Shown here in pieces: positions 24,333 through 32,689 of a stretch of 42,994 nucleotides of DNA. The translations under genes were made by a program, and so were the position numbers. The notes beneath the pieces are model-generated. The model saw only the letters and a list, made by a program, of their open reading frames with translations, ran no database searches and had not been told where the DNA came from. Within the stretch, counting starts at the first letter, position 1; each line of letters begins with the position of its first letter. The DNA lies in the NCBI RefSeq assembly GCF_001419745.1, contig NZ_LIRJ01000373.1, positions 1 through 42,994 of the forward strand, read 5' to 3'. This stretch comes from Streptomyces silaceus (lineage in GTDB: Bacteria; Actinomycetota; Actinomycetes; Streptomycetales; Streptomycetaceae).

Positions 24333-26964
24333 AGCGGTGAAGGCCCGCCGGGGCCACGCGGACGTCCTGGTGGTTGTGCGCGCGCCGGTCGAGCCGCCCG
24401 GCGAGCTCGGACCGCGTGGTGATGCCCAGCTTTCCGTACGTCCGGTGCAGGTGGTTCTCGACCGTGCGTACCGAGACGGACAACTGGTCGGCGACCTCCT
24501 GATTCGTCAACCCGGCCGCGACGAGAGCGGACACCTCCCTCTCCCGCACGGTCAGCGTGCCGAAGGTGTCGCAGGACCGGAGGTCCTCGCCTTTCACCCA
24601 GGGCGGCAGCGTCCCGCCGAAGGCACCGAGGTAGTCGCGGCACGCCGCGCGGGCGGCCCGGCTCCTGCGATGGTTGCCGGCCGCCTGGTGGGCCAGGGCG
24701 CTCTGGGCGGCGGTCTCGGCGGCCAGGGGCAGGAATCCCAGCCATGCCTGGGATTCGGCGAGGGCGTCCAGCGCGCCGCCGTCCCAGCGTGCGAGGGCCT
24801 GGACGTGCCGGGCCTGGACGGCGGTCGTACCGCTGAGTCCGGCGGGGTCCGGCAGCAGGGCGGCGGCCTCTCCGGCGGCACCGAGCCGGGCGGCGAGATG
24901 GAGTGCCGAGACCGCCTGGGCCCACCGTCCGGCCGCACCCGCCGTGGTGGCGACGGCGACCGCCTCGCGAATGGCCCGGGGCCGGTCCCCCACGTGGGCG
25001 GAGACCACCGCGGCCTCCAGCGCGGCGCCGTCACGGGCCAGTGGATAGCGGACCGTCCGCGCCTGCACGGCCCGTACCTCGACGAGTGTGCGGACGGCCT
25101 CGGCGTGCTCGCCGGCCTCGGCGAGTGCGGCGGCGAGCTGCGCCAGCGTCCACGAATGGGCGGTGAGCCAGTCCTGCGGCCCCTCCAAGGCACCGGCGCG
25201 GCGCAGTTCGTCGACGGCCGCGGACCAGTCACCGCTCGCGCGGTGCAGCCGGGACCGCAGCAGGGCGATCCGCACGCGTTCGCGCGGGTCGCCCTCGTCC
25301 CACCAGCGCATCGAAGCGACGCGGGCGACGGCTTCCGCCACCCCGGCGGTATGCAGCAGCGCGTAGGAGTCCACCCACTGGGCGGCGGCGCCGACGAACC
25401 GGTGGTGTTCCCCGGCCTCCAGGCTCCGAACACGAGCGAGCGCCGTCTGTGGATCGCCCAGTTCGACGCGGGCAAAGGCAGCCGGGACGGTGACAAGACC
25501 GGTGAGCGAAGCAGAGCCCTGGGCAGGCGCGTCCCCCGCCGCCACGACCTCGGCGAAGCGGTCGTCGAGCAGCCCGAGCAGGCTGCGGGCCCCGGTGAGG
25601 GGCAGCCGGCCGGGGCGGCCTGTCTCCTGGAGCGCGCGGTCGACGACCCCGATCGCCTCGGGCAGCCGGCCGAGACCGTAGGCCATGTTGACGGCCCGGA
25701 CGGCGAGGAGCTCGCCCGTGCGGGCCGGGTCCGGTGCGGGGACCTCGGCCAGCACCCGCTCCGCCTCGGGGTGCCTGCCGCGGCCTTCGAAGGCCTGCCC
25801 GAGGACGATCCGGGCACGGGTGGCCAGGTCGGAGGTGCGGGTCACGGACAGGGCGCGCCGGGCCAGCTCTTCGGCCCGCTCGAAGTCATGGAGCCGCAGG
25901 GCGGTTTCGGCCGCGGTGAGCAGGTGCCCGGGGCAGGGGGTCTGGCCCGCGTCGAGCCGGAGCGCGACCACACGGGGCACGTCGTTGTGGCGGTTCATCC
26001 CGGTGGCCTCGATGGCGTCGGCGAGCTGGCGGCGCAACCGGCGCCCCGCGAGCTCGGGCAGGGCCCGCAGCACCGCGGCGGAGTAGAGCCCGTAGACCAG
26101 CCGGAGGCGGAGTCTGCCGCCGGAGCGCTCGGTGACGACGAGGCCGCTTCGGTTGAGGGACTCCGCGGCGGAGCCGAGACCGGCCGCGGTGGCGAGATCG
26201 GCCTCCAACGGCTCGGCCAGAGAGACGAGTTGGAGGAGTTCCCGCTCGTCCAGGCGCAGGCCCGCCAAGCGCAGTTGGACCAGGGCACCGAGCCGTCCGG
26301 AGGGGTCGACGGGCAACTCTCCACGCCACTGCCAGATCCCGTCCTCCTCGTGCAGGGCGCCGTCGGCGAACCCGGCGTCGCTGAGCTCGCGCAGGAGCGT
26401 GGCGTTGCCGCCGGTCGCCGACCACAGTCGCTCCAGGCAGTCGACGGAGAGCTGCCCGCCGAGGCGGGCCTGGAGCACCTTGAGGGCCCCGGTGCGGTGG
26501 AAGTGGCGGACCTCCAGGCGATCGGCCAGGCGCTCCACCCACAGCCTGCTCAGGCCGGAGGGCAGGGCGGCTCCGGATTCCGCGGCGGCCACCAGCCGCA
26601 CGCGGCCGCCGCGGACGAGGGCGTACAGGGAGGCGGCGGCGACCGGGTCGGTGAGGTGGGCGTCGTCGAGGCCGAGGACCAACGGCGGCCTCTGCCGGTC
26701 GATGTCGCCGCCGATACGGTCCTCCAGGCACTCGGCGAGCGATCCTGCGGTACCGGTGGGAATGGCTCCGCTGACCGCGACCGTGCGGGCGCCCTCGGCC
26801 GCGGCCTGGTCGAGGGCGGCCCCGAGCAGCCCGCTCTTGCCCACCCCCCACGCGCCGGCGAGCAGGACACCATGAGTGTTCGCGAGCGCCTGTCGGATGT
26901 GGTCGAGTTCGCGCTCGCGGGCCGCGGTGGCCCAGAGCCTGTGGAAAGCGTTGTCCCGCGCCAT
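24331..26964 (-). CDS. LuxR-family large ATP-binding regulator (LAL)
   Basis: This 877-residue regulator has an N-terminal AAA-type ATPase with Walker A GAWGVGKSG (37-45) and Walker B PPLVLGLDDAHL (about 93-104). A long helical TPR-like middle region follows. A LuxR-type helix-turn-helix ends the protein (FGTLTVREREVSALVAAGLT, then VADQLSVSVRTVENHLHRTY). LALs are cluster-situated activators that respond to ATP and small ligands. It lies 36 bp after phzF on the same strand and probably forms the end of the phzB operon, giving a positive feedback loop if it activates phz promoters. The alternative, a separate promoter in the short gap, is less likely. Confidence 0.94.
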   Translation of the reverse strand: MARDNAFHRLWATAARERELDHIRQALANTHGVLLAGAWGVGKSGLLGAALDQAAAEGARTVAVSGAIPTGTAGSLAECLEDRIGGDIDRQRPPLVLGLDDAHLTDPVAAASLYALVRGGRVRLVAAAESGAALPSGLSRLWVERLADRLEVRHFHRTGALKVLQARLGGQLSVDCLERLWSATGGNATLLRELSDAGFADGALHEEDGIWQWRGELPVDPSGRLGALVQLRLAGLRLDERELLQLVSLAEPLEADLATAAGLGSAAESLNRSGLVVTERSGGRLRLRLVYGLYSAAVLRALPELAGRRLRRQLADAIEATGMNRHNDVPRVVALRLDAGQTPCPGHLLTAAETALRLHDFERAEELARRALSVTRTSDLATRARIVLGQAFEGRGRHPEAERVLAEVPAPDPARTGELLAVRAVNMAYGLGRLPEAIGVVDRALQETGRPGRLPLTGARSLLGLLDDRFAEVVAAGDAPAQGSASLTGLVTVPAAFARVELGDPQTALARVRSLEAGEHHRFVGAAAQWVDSYALLHTAGVAEAVARVASMRWWDEGDPRERVRIALLRSRLHRASGDWSAAVDELRRAGALEGPQDWLTAHSWTLAQLAAALAEAGEHAEAVRTLVEVRAVQARTVRYPLARDGAALEAAVVSAHVGDRPRAIREAVAVATTAGAAGRWAQAVSALHLAARLGAAGEAAALLPDPAGLSGTTAVQARHVQALARWDGGALDALAESQAWLGFLPLAAETAAQSALAHQAAGNHRRSRAARAACRDYLGAFGGTLPPWVKGEDLRSCDTFGTLTVREREVSALVAAGLTNQEVADQLSVSVRTVENHLHRTYGKLGITTRSELAGRLDRRAHNHQDVRVAPAGLHR

Positions 26965-27000
26965 CTGTCTGTGTGCTTCCTTCCCCCGTCGGACCCACCG

Positions 27001-27837
27001 TCAGACGAACAGGGTTCCCCGGGCGACGGTGACCGCGCTGCCGCTCATCTCGACGGCGGTCACCCGGTCGCCTTCACGGACGGCCCTGGCGTACATGGTG
27101 GAGGGGCGTCCCATCCAGGCGCCCTGGACGATCTCGATCTCGGTGCCGTCCTCGATCAGCCCGTGCCGGGCGAGGTGGATGGCTATCGGTCCGGTTGCGG
27201 AGCCGGTGGCGGCGTCCTCGACCACTCCGTACGCGGGCGAGAACATACGGCTGCGCCATTGCCTGCCGTCGCCGGCGAAGCAGTTGGCCGCCATGTCGGG
27301 GAAGGCCGTCAGGGCCCGGTGGTCGGGGCGCAGGGCGGCGAGCGCCTCGATGCTCTCGAGCGCCACGAGGACATGGCGGGGGCCGTTGCGGTAGATCTCC
27401 ACGGGGAGAGCGGGGGTGTCGACGCCGAGGGCTTCGAGGAGTTCACCGGTCTTCTCGTACGGCTCCCAGACGGGGATCGGCTGGGCCATGCGGATCCGGG
27501 TGACCCGGTCGCCGGTGCGTTCGGCGTCGACCGGGATCTCCCCCATGGCGGTCTCCAGCAGCAGCCGGTCGGCCCCGCGTTGTTCGGCGAGGACCTGGGC
27601 GGTGCCGAGCATGGGATGTCCGGCGAAGGGCAGTTCGTTGACCGGGGTGAAGATGCGGATCCGCGCGTCGGCTCCGCCCGACGGCGGCAGGACGAAGGTG
27701 GTCTCGGAGAGGTTCATCTCCCGGGCGATGCGCTGCATCCGGCCGGCGGTGAGGTCACCGGCGTCAAGGAAGACGGCGACCGGGTTCCCCTCAAGAGGGG
27801 TCGTGGTGAAGGCGTCGGCCACGCAATAGTGATGCAT
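27001..27837 (-). CDS. phzF: PhzF, trans-2,3-dihydro-3-hydroxyanthranilate isomerase
   Basis: At 278 residues this has the same length as the Pseudomonas enzyme, with catalytic Glu45 (MNLSETTFV), His74 (FAGHPMLG) and Asp208 (VVEDAATGSATGP) at identical numbers. PhzF isomerises DHHA to a reactive ketone that dimerises on PhzB to form the phenazine skeleton; two PhzF steps feed each phenazine. I place the start at the ATG at 27837 (MHHYCVADAF); an upstream in-frame extension to 27996 lies partly in the MFS gene and is not needed. The gap of 61 bp to the MFS gene is the largest between the biosynthetic genes of this operon. Confidence 0.97.
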   Translation of the reverse strand: MHHYCVADAFTTTPLEGNPVAVFLDAGDLTAGRMQRIAREMNLSETTFVLPPSGGADARIRIFTPVNELPFAGHPMLGTAQVLAEQRGADRLLLETAMGEIPVDAERTGDRVTRIRMAQPIPVWEPYEKTGELLEALGVDTPALPVEIYRNGPRHVLVALESIEALAALRPDHRALTAFPDMAANCFAGDGRQWRSRMFSPAYGVVEDAATGSATGPIAIHLARHGLIEDGTEIEIVQGAWMGRPSTMYARAVREGDRVTAVEMSGSAVTVARGTLFV

Positions 27838-27898
27838 GTCGGGGCGTCCCATCGGTTGGCTGTGGATGCGCGGGGCGGCGGCTCCGGGCCGCCCGGCG

Positions 27899-29125
27899 TC
27901 AGGGGGTGGCGGCGCGGGCGGGCAGCAGCGCGACGAGGCCGGCCGTGAGCGCCGCCGGTACGGCGAACGCGTAGAAGTTCCACCGGACACCCGCACCGGA
28001 CGCGGCGATCAGCCCGCCGAAGGCGGGCCCCGCGATGGCGCCGAGTCGCCCCACCCCCAGGCTCCAGCTGAGGGCCGCGGTCCGCACGGGTGCGGGGAAG
28101 TGGGCGGCGATATGGCCGTTGACGAGGATCTGGGTGCCGATGGTGCCGAATCCCGCGACAGCGGTCAGGGCGTGGAGCACCGGCATGGGCCGCGGGGCCG
28201 ACAGCAGCAGGATGGACACCGCGGCGAGCCCGAAGGCAAGGGCGATCACGCCGCGCATGCCGACCCGGTCACCGAGCGGGCCGAAGACCAGTGTTCCGGC
28301 GATGGCACCGGTGTTGAGGACGACCAGGAAGAACAGGGAGTCGGCCGTCGGGTAGCCGACGCTCCGCATGATCTGCGGCAACCAGGCGTTGAGGCCGTAG
28401 ACAAGGAGCAGTCCGAAGAAGCTGATCAGGGCGAAGAGCAGGGCCGGAACCCGGTGCGGTGGGCGGAGCAGTTCACGGAAGGCGCCCGGCCCGTGGGGCT
28501 GGGACACCCTGTGGGGGACCGCTCGCCTCGGCAGGTGGCGCGCGAGCACCGGCAGGAACAGGACGGGCGCGGCACCGGCCCAGAACAGGGCACGGAAGCT
28601 CAGCTCGGGCAGCAGCGCGACGGCGAGAGCGGCGGCGATGATCCCGCCCACCGAATAGCCCGAGAACATCAGGGCGTTGCTGCGGCCGCGGTGGCGGGGT
28701 TCGGAGTGTTCGGCGGTCAAGGCGACCGCCGTGGGCATGACCGCACCGAGTCCGATGCCGCCGAGTACGCGGAAGAGGCCGAAGGCCCAGGCTGTCGGGG
28801 CCAGGGCACAGGCAGCCATGGCGGTGGAGAACCAGGCCATGCCGACGAGCAGGATCCGCCGGTGCCCCAGACGCCCGGCGAGGGCGCCCGCGCCGAGTGC
28901 GCCGAGGAGCATGCCTCCGGCGGCATACGAACCGATGGCCCCGGCCTCGGCGGGTCGCAGGTCCCACGGTTCGTAGCGCAGGAGTTCGGGCAGGACCGCG
29001 CCGTAGACGATCAGGTCGTAGCCGTCGAAGACGAGGACGGCGAAGCACAGGAGCAGGACGGTCCGGCGGTGACCCGGGGCGGTGACCGGCGCAGGGCCGG
29101 TCACCGCCGGTGTGGCCCGGGTCAC
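27899..29125 (-). CDS. MFS transporter (aromatic acid/H+ symporter-like), probable phenazine exporter
   Basis: This 408-residue protein has 12 predicted membrane segments. The first (TVLLLCFAVLVFDGYDLIVY) carries the D-G-Y-D signature of the aromatic acid:H+ symporter subfamily, and the loop after TM2 reads GRLGHRRILLVG, the MFS signature. Although that subfamily often imports aromatic acids, position between phzG and phzF points to export of the phenazine and self-protection. The GTG start at 29125 overlaps the phzG stop as GTGA, so I prefer it over the longer open frame to 29383 inside phzG. Confidence 0.9.
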   Translation of the reverse strand: MTRATPAVTGPAPVTAPGHRRTVLLLCFAVLVFDGYDLIVYGAVLPELLRYEPWDLRPAEAGAIGSYAAGGMLLGALGAGALAGRLGHRRILLVGMAWFSTAMAACALAPTAWAFGLFRVLGGIGLGAVMPTAVALTAEHSEPRHRGRSNALMFSGYSVGGIIAAALAVALLPELSFRALFWAGAAPVLFLPVLARHLPRRAVPHRVSQPHGPGAFRELLRPPHRVPALLFALISFFGLLLVYGLNAWLPQIMRSVGYPTADSLFFLVVLNTGAIAGTLVFGPLGDRVGMRGVIALAFGLAAVSILLLSAPRPMPVLHALTAVAGFGTIGTQILVNGHIAAHFPAPVRTAALSWSLGVGRLGAIAGPAFGGLIAASGAGVRWNFYAFAVPAALTAGLVALLPARAATP

Positions 29126-29745
29126 GGCTGGAGCCTCGCGGAGGACCACGCTCCGTCCTTGAGGTCGTAGCGCAGCCGACGGTGCAGCCGGTCCGGGCTC
29201 TCCTCCCAGAATTCGACGGCGTGCGCGGTGAGCCGGTAGCCGACGTACCCGTCCGGGCGAGGCAGTGGACCTAGAGCCGCGAGCCGCCCGGCCTCGGCGC
29301 GCAGTTCCTCGACGTCCGGGAGGACGTGGCTCTGCCGGGAGGCGACGGACATGGCGTGGGTGGTGACGGGCCGAGCGGCCCACAGAGCGTCGGACTCGGC
29401 ATCGGCGAGCTGCTCCACCGGTCCGGCGAAGACGATCTGCCGACGGGTCTCGCGCCAGTAGAGGACTCCGGACGCCCAGGGGCGGACGGCCAGTTCACGG
29501 CTCTTCCGACTGCCGCGGTGGGTGGTGAAGACGACACCCGTGTCGGTGAGGGAGGTGAGCTGGACGATCCGGCTGGAGGCACGGCCGTCCTCGTCGCTGG
29601 TCGCCAGGGCGATGGCGCCCGGCTCGCGGACGTTCTCGCGTGCGTGGTCGAGCCAGGTGCGCAGCAACGGCACGGGGTGCGGCGGCGGAATCCGGAATTC
29701 GGCGGGCTCCATCGGAGCCCCGGTCACGCTGGGGGACGTGGTCAC
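29122..29745 (-). CDS. phzG: PhzG, FMN-dependent oxidase of the pyridoxamine-phosphate oxidase family
   Basis: This 207-residue split-barrel FMN protein catalyses the final oxidations of the reduced phenazine tricycle. Family features are PGAIALATSDEDGRASSRIV, VVFTTHRGSRKSRELAVRP (FMN phosphate-binding Arg/Lys), WRETRRQIVFAGPVEQL and the C-terminal RLHRRLRYDLKDG. It resembles PdxH but lies between the phzB-type genes and the exporter, which sets the role. The GTG start at 29745 overlaps the upstream stop as GTGA. Confidence 0.93.
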   Translation of the reverse strand: MTTSPSVTGAPMEPAEFRIPPPHPVPLLRTWLDHARENVREPGAIALATSDEDGRASSRIVQLTSLTDTGVVFTTHRGSRKSRELAVRPWASGVLYWRETRRQIVFAGPVEQLADAESDALWAARPVTTHAMSVASRQSHVLPDVEELRAEAGRLAALGPLPRPDGYVGYRLTAHAVEFWEESPDRLHRRLRYDLKDGAWSSARLQP

Positions 29746-30083
29746 GTGTTCTGCGCCTCCAGAGCCCGCCCGAGGCCCGCCAGTGAAGGGATCTCATGGC
29801 GGCCTTCGACGGTGGCTTCGATGTCGAACCAGGTGCGGTGGGTGGGTGGATAGCCGATGAGCTCGGCAGCGCTGCGGGGGTGGGGCGGCGCGGCGGCCTC
29901 GGCGGATTCCCAGAGCAGGACGGCGCCCCACCGGTTGTTCTCGTCGTCGGCGATCCAGAGCTTGAGCACCAGGCCCTGCTGTTCGGTCCAGGCCTCGGTG
30001 GCCTCCTCGCGGAGGAAGCCGCGCAGGGTCTCGATGGTCTGGGCGGATTCGGCCAGGTCCCACCAGGCGATCATGGCCCTCAT
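29742..30083 (-). CDS. Small YdhR-like (dimeric alpha-beta barrel) protein between phzB and phzG
   Basis: This 113-residue protein is probably a ferredoxin-like dimeric alpha/beta barrel: RGFLREEATEAWTEQQGLVLKLWIADDENN-type strands followed by GAVLLWESAEAA resemble YdhR, a putative monooxygenase-like protein. It contains no cofactor motif. ATGA and GTGA overlaps with phzB and phzG make it an integral part of the phz operon. In esmeraldin biosynthesis, EsmA1 and EsmA2 together are reported to favour phenazine-1,6-dicarboxylate; this small partner of PhzB could play such a role by preventing early decarboxylation, but I cannot confirm homology to EsmA2. It may otherwise be a cyclisation aid or an oxygen-dependent tailoring enzyme. 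Confidence 0.75.
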   Translation of the reverse strand: MRAMIAWWDLAESAQTIETLRGFLREEATEAWTEQQGLVLKLWIADDENNRWGAVLLWESAEAAAPPHPRSAAELIGYPPTHRTWFDIEATVEGRHEIPSLAGLGRALEAQNT

Positions 30084-30568
30084 GTGGGGATCCCGTCCCG
30101 CCGGACGACTGGCACCTCGATGCCCAGGGCACGCAGCTGGTGGAAGGGGTTCATGAATTCCCGCTGCTGGCGGACCTTCCCGTTGTCCATCAGGAAGGAA
30201 TGCAGGAAGTGGTTCTTGTAGTGGCCCGGTTCATATCCAGGGAAAAGTATCTTGCCCTCTCCATCGCATTCCACCCAGAGGAAGTTCGGGTCCTGCGTCT
30301 CGAAGACCGAGATGTTGTACCAGACCCAGTCGGGGAAGCATGTGAGGGACCACACGGCGTGCTCGCCGAGCCGGTCGCGGCCTCGGATGGCGATGGGCCC
30401 GGGGGTGTCGGCGGTCCACAGACCGCCCTCTCCGTCCTCGGTGAAGAGCAGGTGGCGCTGGAGGCGGTCCTGACCGGTGGTGTTCATGTACTTCTCCACC
30501 GTGGCCCGGTTGACGCGCCGGAGTTCGGCGGAATCCGTGAAACCGTGGTGCACTGCTGCGTCGGACAC
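30080..30568 (-). CDS. phzB: PhzB (PhzA/PhzB family), phenazine ring-forming enzyme
   Basis: This 162-residue NTF2-like protein condenses two PhzF-derived ketones into the tricyclic phenazine precursor. It is strongly similar to PhzB: EKYMNTTGQDRLQRHLLFTE, IRGRDRLGEHAVWSLTCFPD, WVECDGEGKILFPGYEPGHY and REFMNPFHQLRALGIEVP. His70, Ser74 and Glu137 match the acid/base residues His73, Ser77 and Glu140 of the pseudomonad protein with a constant offset of three. Only one copy exists, as outside Pseudomonas, where the phzA duplicate is absent. GTG start at 30568 with GGAGG upstream. It heads the operon and has repeat elements in its promoter. Confidence 0.97.
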   Translation of the reverse strand: MSDAAVHHGFTDSAELRRVNRATVEKYMNTTGQDRLQRHLLFTEDGEGGLWTADTPGPIAIRGRDRLGEHAVWSLTCFPDWVWYNISVFETQDPNFLWVECDGEGKILFPGYEPGHYKNHFLHSFLMDNGKVRQQREFMNPFHQLRALGIEVPVVRRDGIPT

Positions 30569-30612
30569 GTGCTGACCTCCGAGGTTCGCGGGTGCTTCGA
30601 TCTCTCCCAGGC

Positions 30613-30666
30613 ATCATGCGTAGGGCCGCTATACGGCAGTGGTCGACTGCTATATCTCGGCTATAC
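30613..30666 (-). promoter_or_regulatory. Candidate SARP operator and promoter of the phzB operon (three GTATAGC-type repeats)
   Basis: Read on the minus strand, GTATAGC (30666-30660), ATATAGC (30655-30649) and GTATAGC (30634-30628) are direct repeats with spacings of 11 and 21 bp, that is one and about two helical turns. Heptamer direct repeats with 11- or 22-bp period are how SARPs recognise promoters. A possible -10 (TACGCA or CATGAT, 30622-30613) follows the last copy after 5-9 bp. The repeats span the stop codon of the SARP gene itself. Confidence 0.6.
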
Positions 30667-32689
30667 ATTCATGGCGGCCGACCGCGGCACGCAGTTCGCG
30701 GACGTAGGCCCGGCAGAATTCGGCACTGCTGGCGAAGGGCCCCGCGGGCAGGGAACGGGTGAGGGCGGCGAGCCGGGTGCCCAGGAGGGCGTCCGGGCCG
30801 TCGTGCTCCGGTGCGCCGGGCCGGGTCCCGTTCAGCCTTCCTCTCCAGGAGGCCAGGACACGACCGGCGACCGCGGTCCGCACGCCTTCCGGTTCGGTGC
30901 GTTCCACTTCGTCGGTCAGGACCCGCAGGAGCAGTCCGGAGATGCCGTAGACGAAGCTGCCGTCGCCCTCGACACCGGTCACGGTGAGCATATGGGCCTC
31001 GACGAGTTGTTCGAGCAGATCCTCGGTGTCGCCGGCAGGTAGCTCCAGGGCGGCGGACGCGGACCAGACCGAGACGTGGCAGGCCCGGAGCATGGCCAGA
31101 CGGCGGAGTGCGTGGCGCAGGGTGTCGGGGAGCTCGGTGTAGTGGCTGCGGAGGGTCGCGCCGATGTCCAGGCCGCCGATGCGGAGCAGGTCGAGGATGT
31201 TGCGACGGGGGTCGGCGAGCCGGTCGGCGAGATGGCCGGCCGTCCAGTGCGGCTTGGCGGTGAGCTGCGCGGCGAGGGCGCGCAGCGCGCCGGGGTTCAA
31301 GTCGCAGAGGCGGACGAGGCGTTCGAGGGCGGCGGGGTCGCCGCCCGCGGCGGTGGTGCGGCCGGTGATCCCGGTCAGCAGGGAGATGGCCTCGCTCTGT
31401 GGGAGGGCGCCGAGCGCGAGGACCCGGACGCCGGGCAGGTCGGCGAAGCGGGGGCGGCCGGTGATGAGGAGCTGGTTGCGGCCACTGCCGGAGACCAGCG
31501 CGTCCAGGGGGGCGTCGGAGCCGACGTCGTCGAGGACGATGAGTCGTCGCCCTTCGGCGAGCCGTTGCCGGACCAGCCACAGCCGGCCGTCGACTCCGTC
31601 ACGAGGTGCGAGTGGTTCCCCGAGGCCGGTGAGGAGTTCGTCGAGGACGGCAGTGAGAGGGCGGGGCCGGCCGGAGGCGTCGCGGCAGCGGACCAGGAAC
31701 TGTCCGTCGGGGAACGCGACGGCGTTGTCGTGGGCCGCGCGCACGGCGAGTACGGTCTTCCCGCTGCCGGCGATGCCGGTGATCACGATCGGGCCCGCCG
31801 GGGCGGCGGGATCGACGTCGGTGAGCCATCGGCGCAGCAGCGCGCGCTCGGCGTCACGGCCTGCGAAGTCGAGCAGATCGGGTGGCAGCGCGGCACGGGC
31901 CCCGCCGTCCGCGGGCCGGGAGGGTGCGGGGAGCGGCAGAGGGCCGAGCGGCCGCGCGGTGAGGGTGCCGGCGAGCAGGGCCTTGAAGGTGCTGTTCAGC
32001 TCTTCCCCCGGGTCCACGCCGAGATGTTCGGCGAGTACGGTTCGCCCCTCCTGGTACAGGGCGATGGCATCGGCCTGCCGACCGCACTGGTAGAGACCCG
32101 TCATGAGCTGGGCGCGCAGCCGTTCCCGGAAGGGGAACTCTTCTATGACCGGCGTGAGTTCGTCGACCACCTGCCGGCCGAGGCCGAGGCCGAGCTCGGC
32201 GGCGGCCTTCTCCTCCAGGACCGACAGGCGCAACTCCTCCAGCCGTGGCCTTTCCTGTGCGTCGAGGAACTCGCTGGCTCCGGTCAGGGCGGCGCCCCGC
32301 CACTGCGCCAGAGCGGCGCTGAACAGGGTGACGCCCTTCTCGCTCATGCCGTTCGCAAGGGCCTCGCGCGCCTGGGTCGACAGACTCATGAACTCGCAGT
32401 AGTCGACGGTGACATCGTGCAGGCGCAGCGCGTAGCCCTCCGGGGTGCGGATGAACTCGACCGCGTCGCCGAGGGCCCGGCGCAGCCGCGAGACGTAGGT
32501 GTGGACCTGGGCCCGTACGGTGGCCGGGGGCGCGGTGCCCCACAGGGCTCGGTGGATCTCACGCTGGGGCACTCCCCTGCCCCCGGCCAGCACGAGCACG
32601 GCCAGCAGGGTTTTCGGCCGCATCCCGCCGAGTAACCGGGCCTGACCGCCTTCCAGGGCTTCCACCTGTCCGAGTACGCGAAGTTCCAT
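30650..32689 (-). CDS. AfsR-type SARP regulator with NB-ARC ATPase domain
   Basis: This 679-residue protein has an OmpR-like DNA-binding domain (residues 1-95, RPKTLLAVLVLAGGRGVPQR, VHTYVSRLRRALG), a BTAD domain (about 100-245, ending HLGVDPGEEL) and an NB-ARC NTPase (from about 270, Walker A VITGIAGSGKTVLAVRAA, Walker B RRLIVLDDVG). Unlike AfsR it has no long TPR tail. Residues after about 520 form a helical domain. The ATG at 32689 (MELRVLGQVE) fits the family; the open frame upstream is non-coding. It lies directly upstream of the phzB operon on the same strand, 81 bp away, and is a prime candidate activator of both phz operons. Confidence 0.93.
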   Translation of the reverse strand: MELRVLGQVEALEGGQARLLGGMRPKTLLAVLVLAGGRGVPQREIHRALWGTAPPATVRAQVHTYVSRLRRALGDAVEFIRTPEGYALRLHDVTVDYCEFMSLSTQAREALANGMSEKGVTLFSAALAQWRGAALTGASEFLDAQERPRLEELRLSVLEEKAAAELGLGLGRQVVDELTPVIEEFPFRERLRAQLMTGLYQCGRQADAIALYQEGRTVLAEHLGVDPGEELNSTFKALLAGTLTARPLGPLPLPAPSRPADGGARAALPPDLLDFAGRDAERALLRRWLTDVDPAAPAGPIVITGIAGSGKTVLAVRAAHDNAVAFPDGQFLVRCRDASGRPRPLTAVLDELLTGLGEPLAPRDGVDGRLWLVRQRLAEGRRLIVLDDVGSDAPLDALVSGSGRNQLLITGRPRFADLPGVRVLALGALPQSEAISLLTGITGRTTAAGGDPAALERLVRLCDLNPGALRALAAQLTAKPHWTAGHLADRLADPRRNILDLLRIGGLDIGATLRSHYTELPDTLRHALRRLAMLRACHVSVWSASAALELPAGDTEDLLEQLVEAHMLTVTGVEGDGSFVYGISGLLLRVLTDEVERTEPEGVRTAVAGRVLASWRGRLNGTRPGAPEHDGPDALLGTRLAALTRSLPAGPFASSAEFCRAYVRELRAAVGRHECIAEI

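Noticed and set aside
24337..27948. A plus-strand open frame of about 1200 codons opposite the LAL and phzF genes
   Set aside because: It is a shadow frame: Gly- and Arg-rich, no recognisable domain, and fully overlapped by two certain genes.
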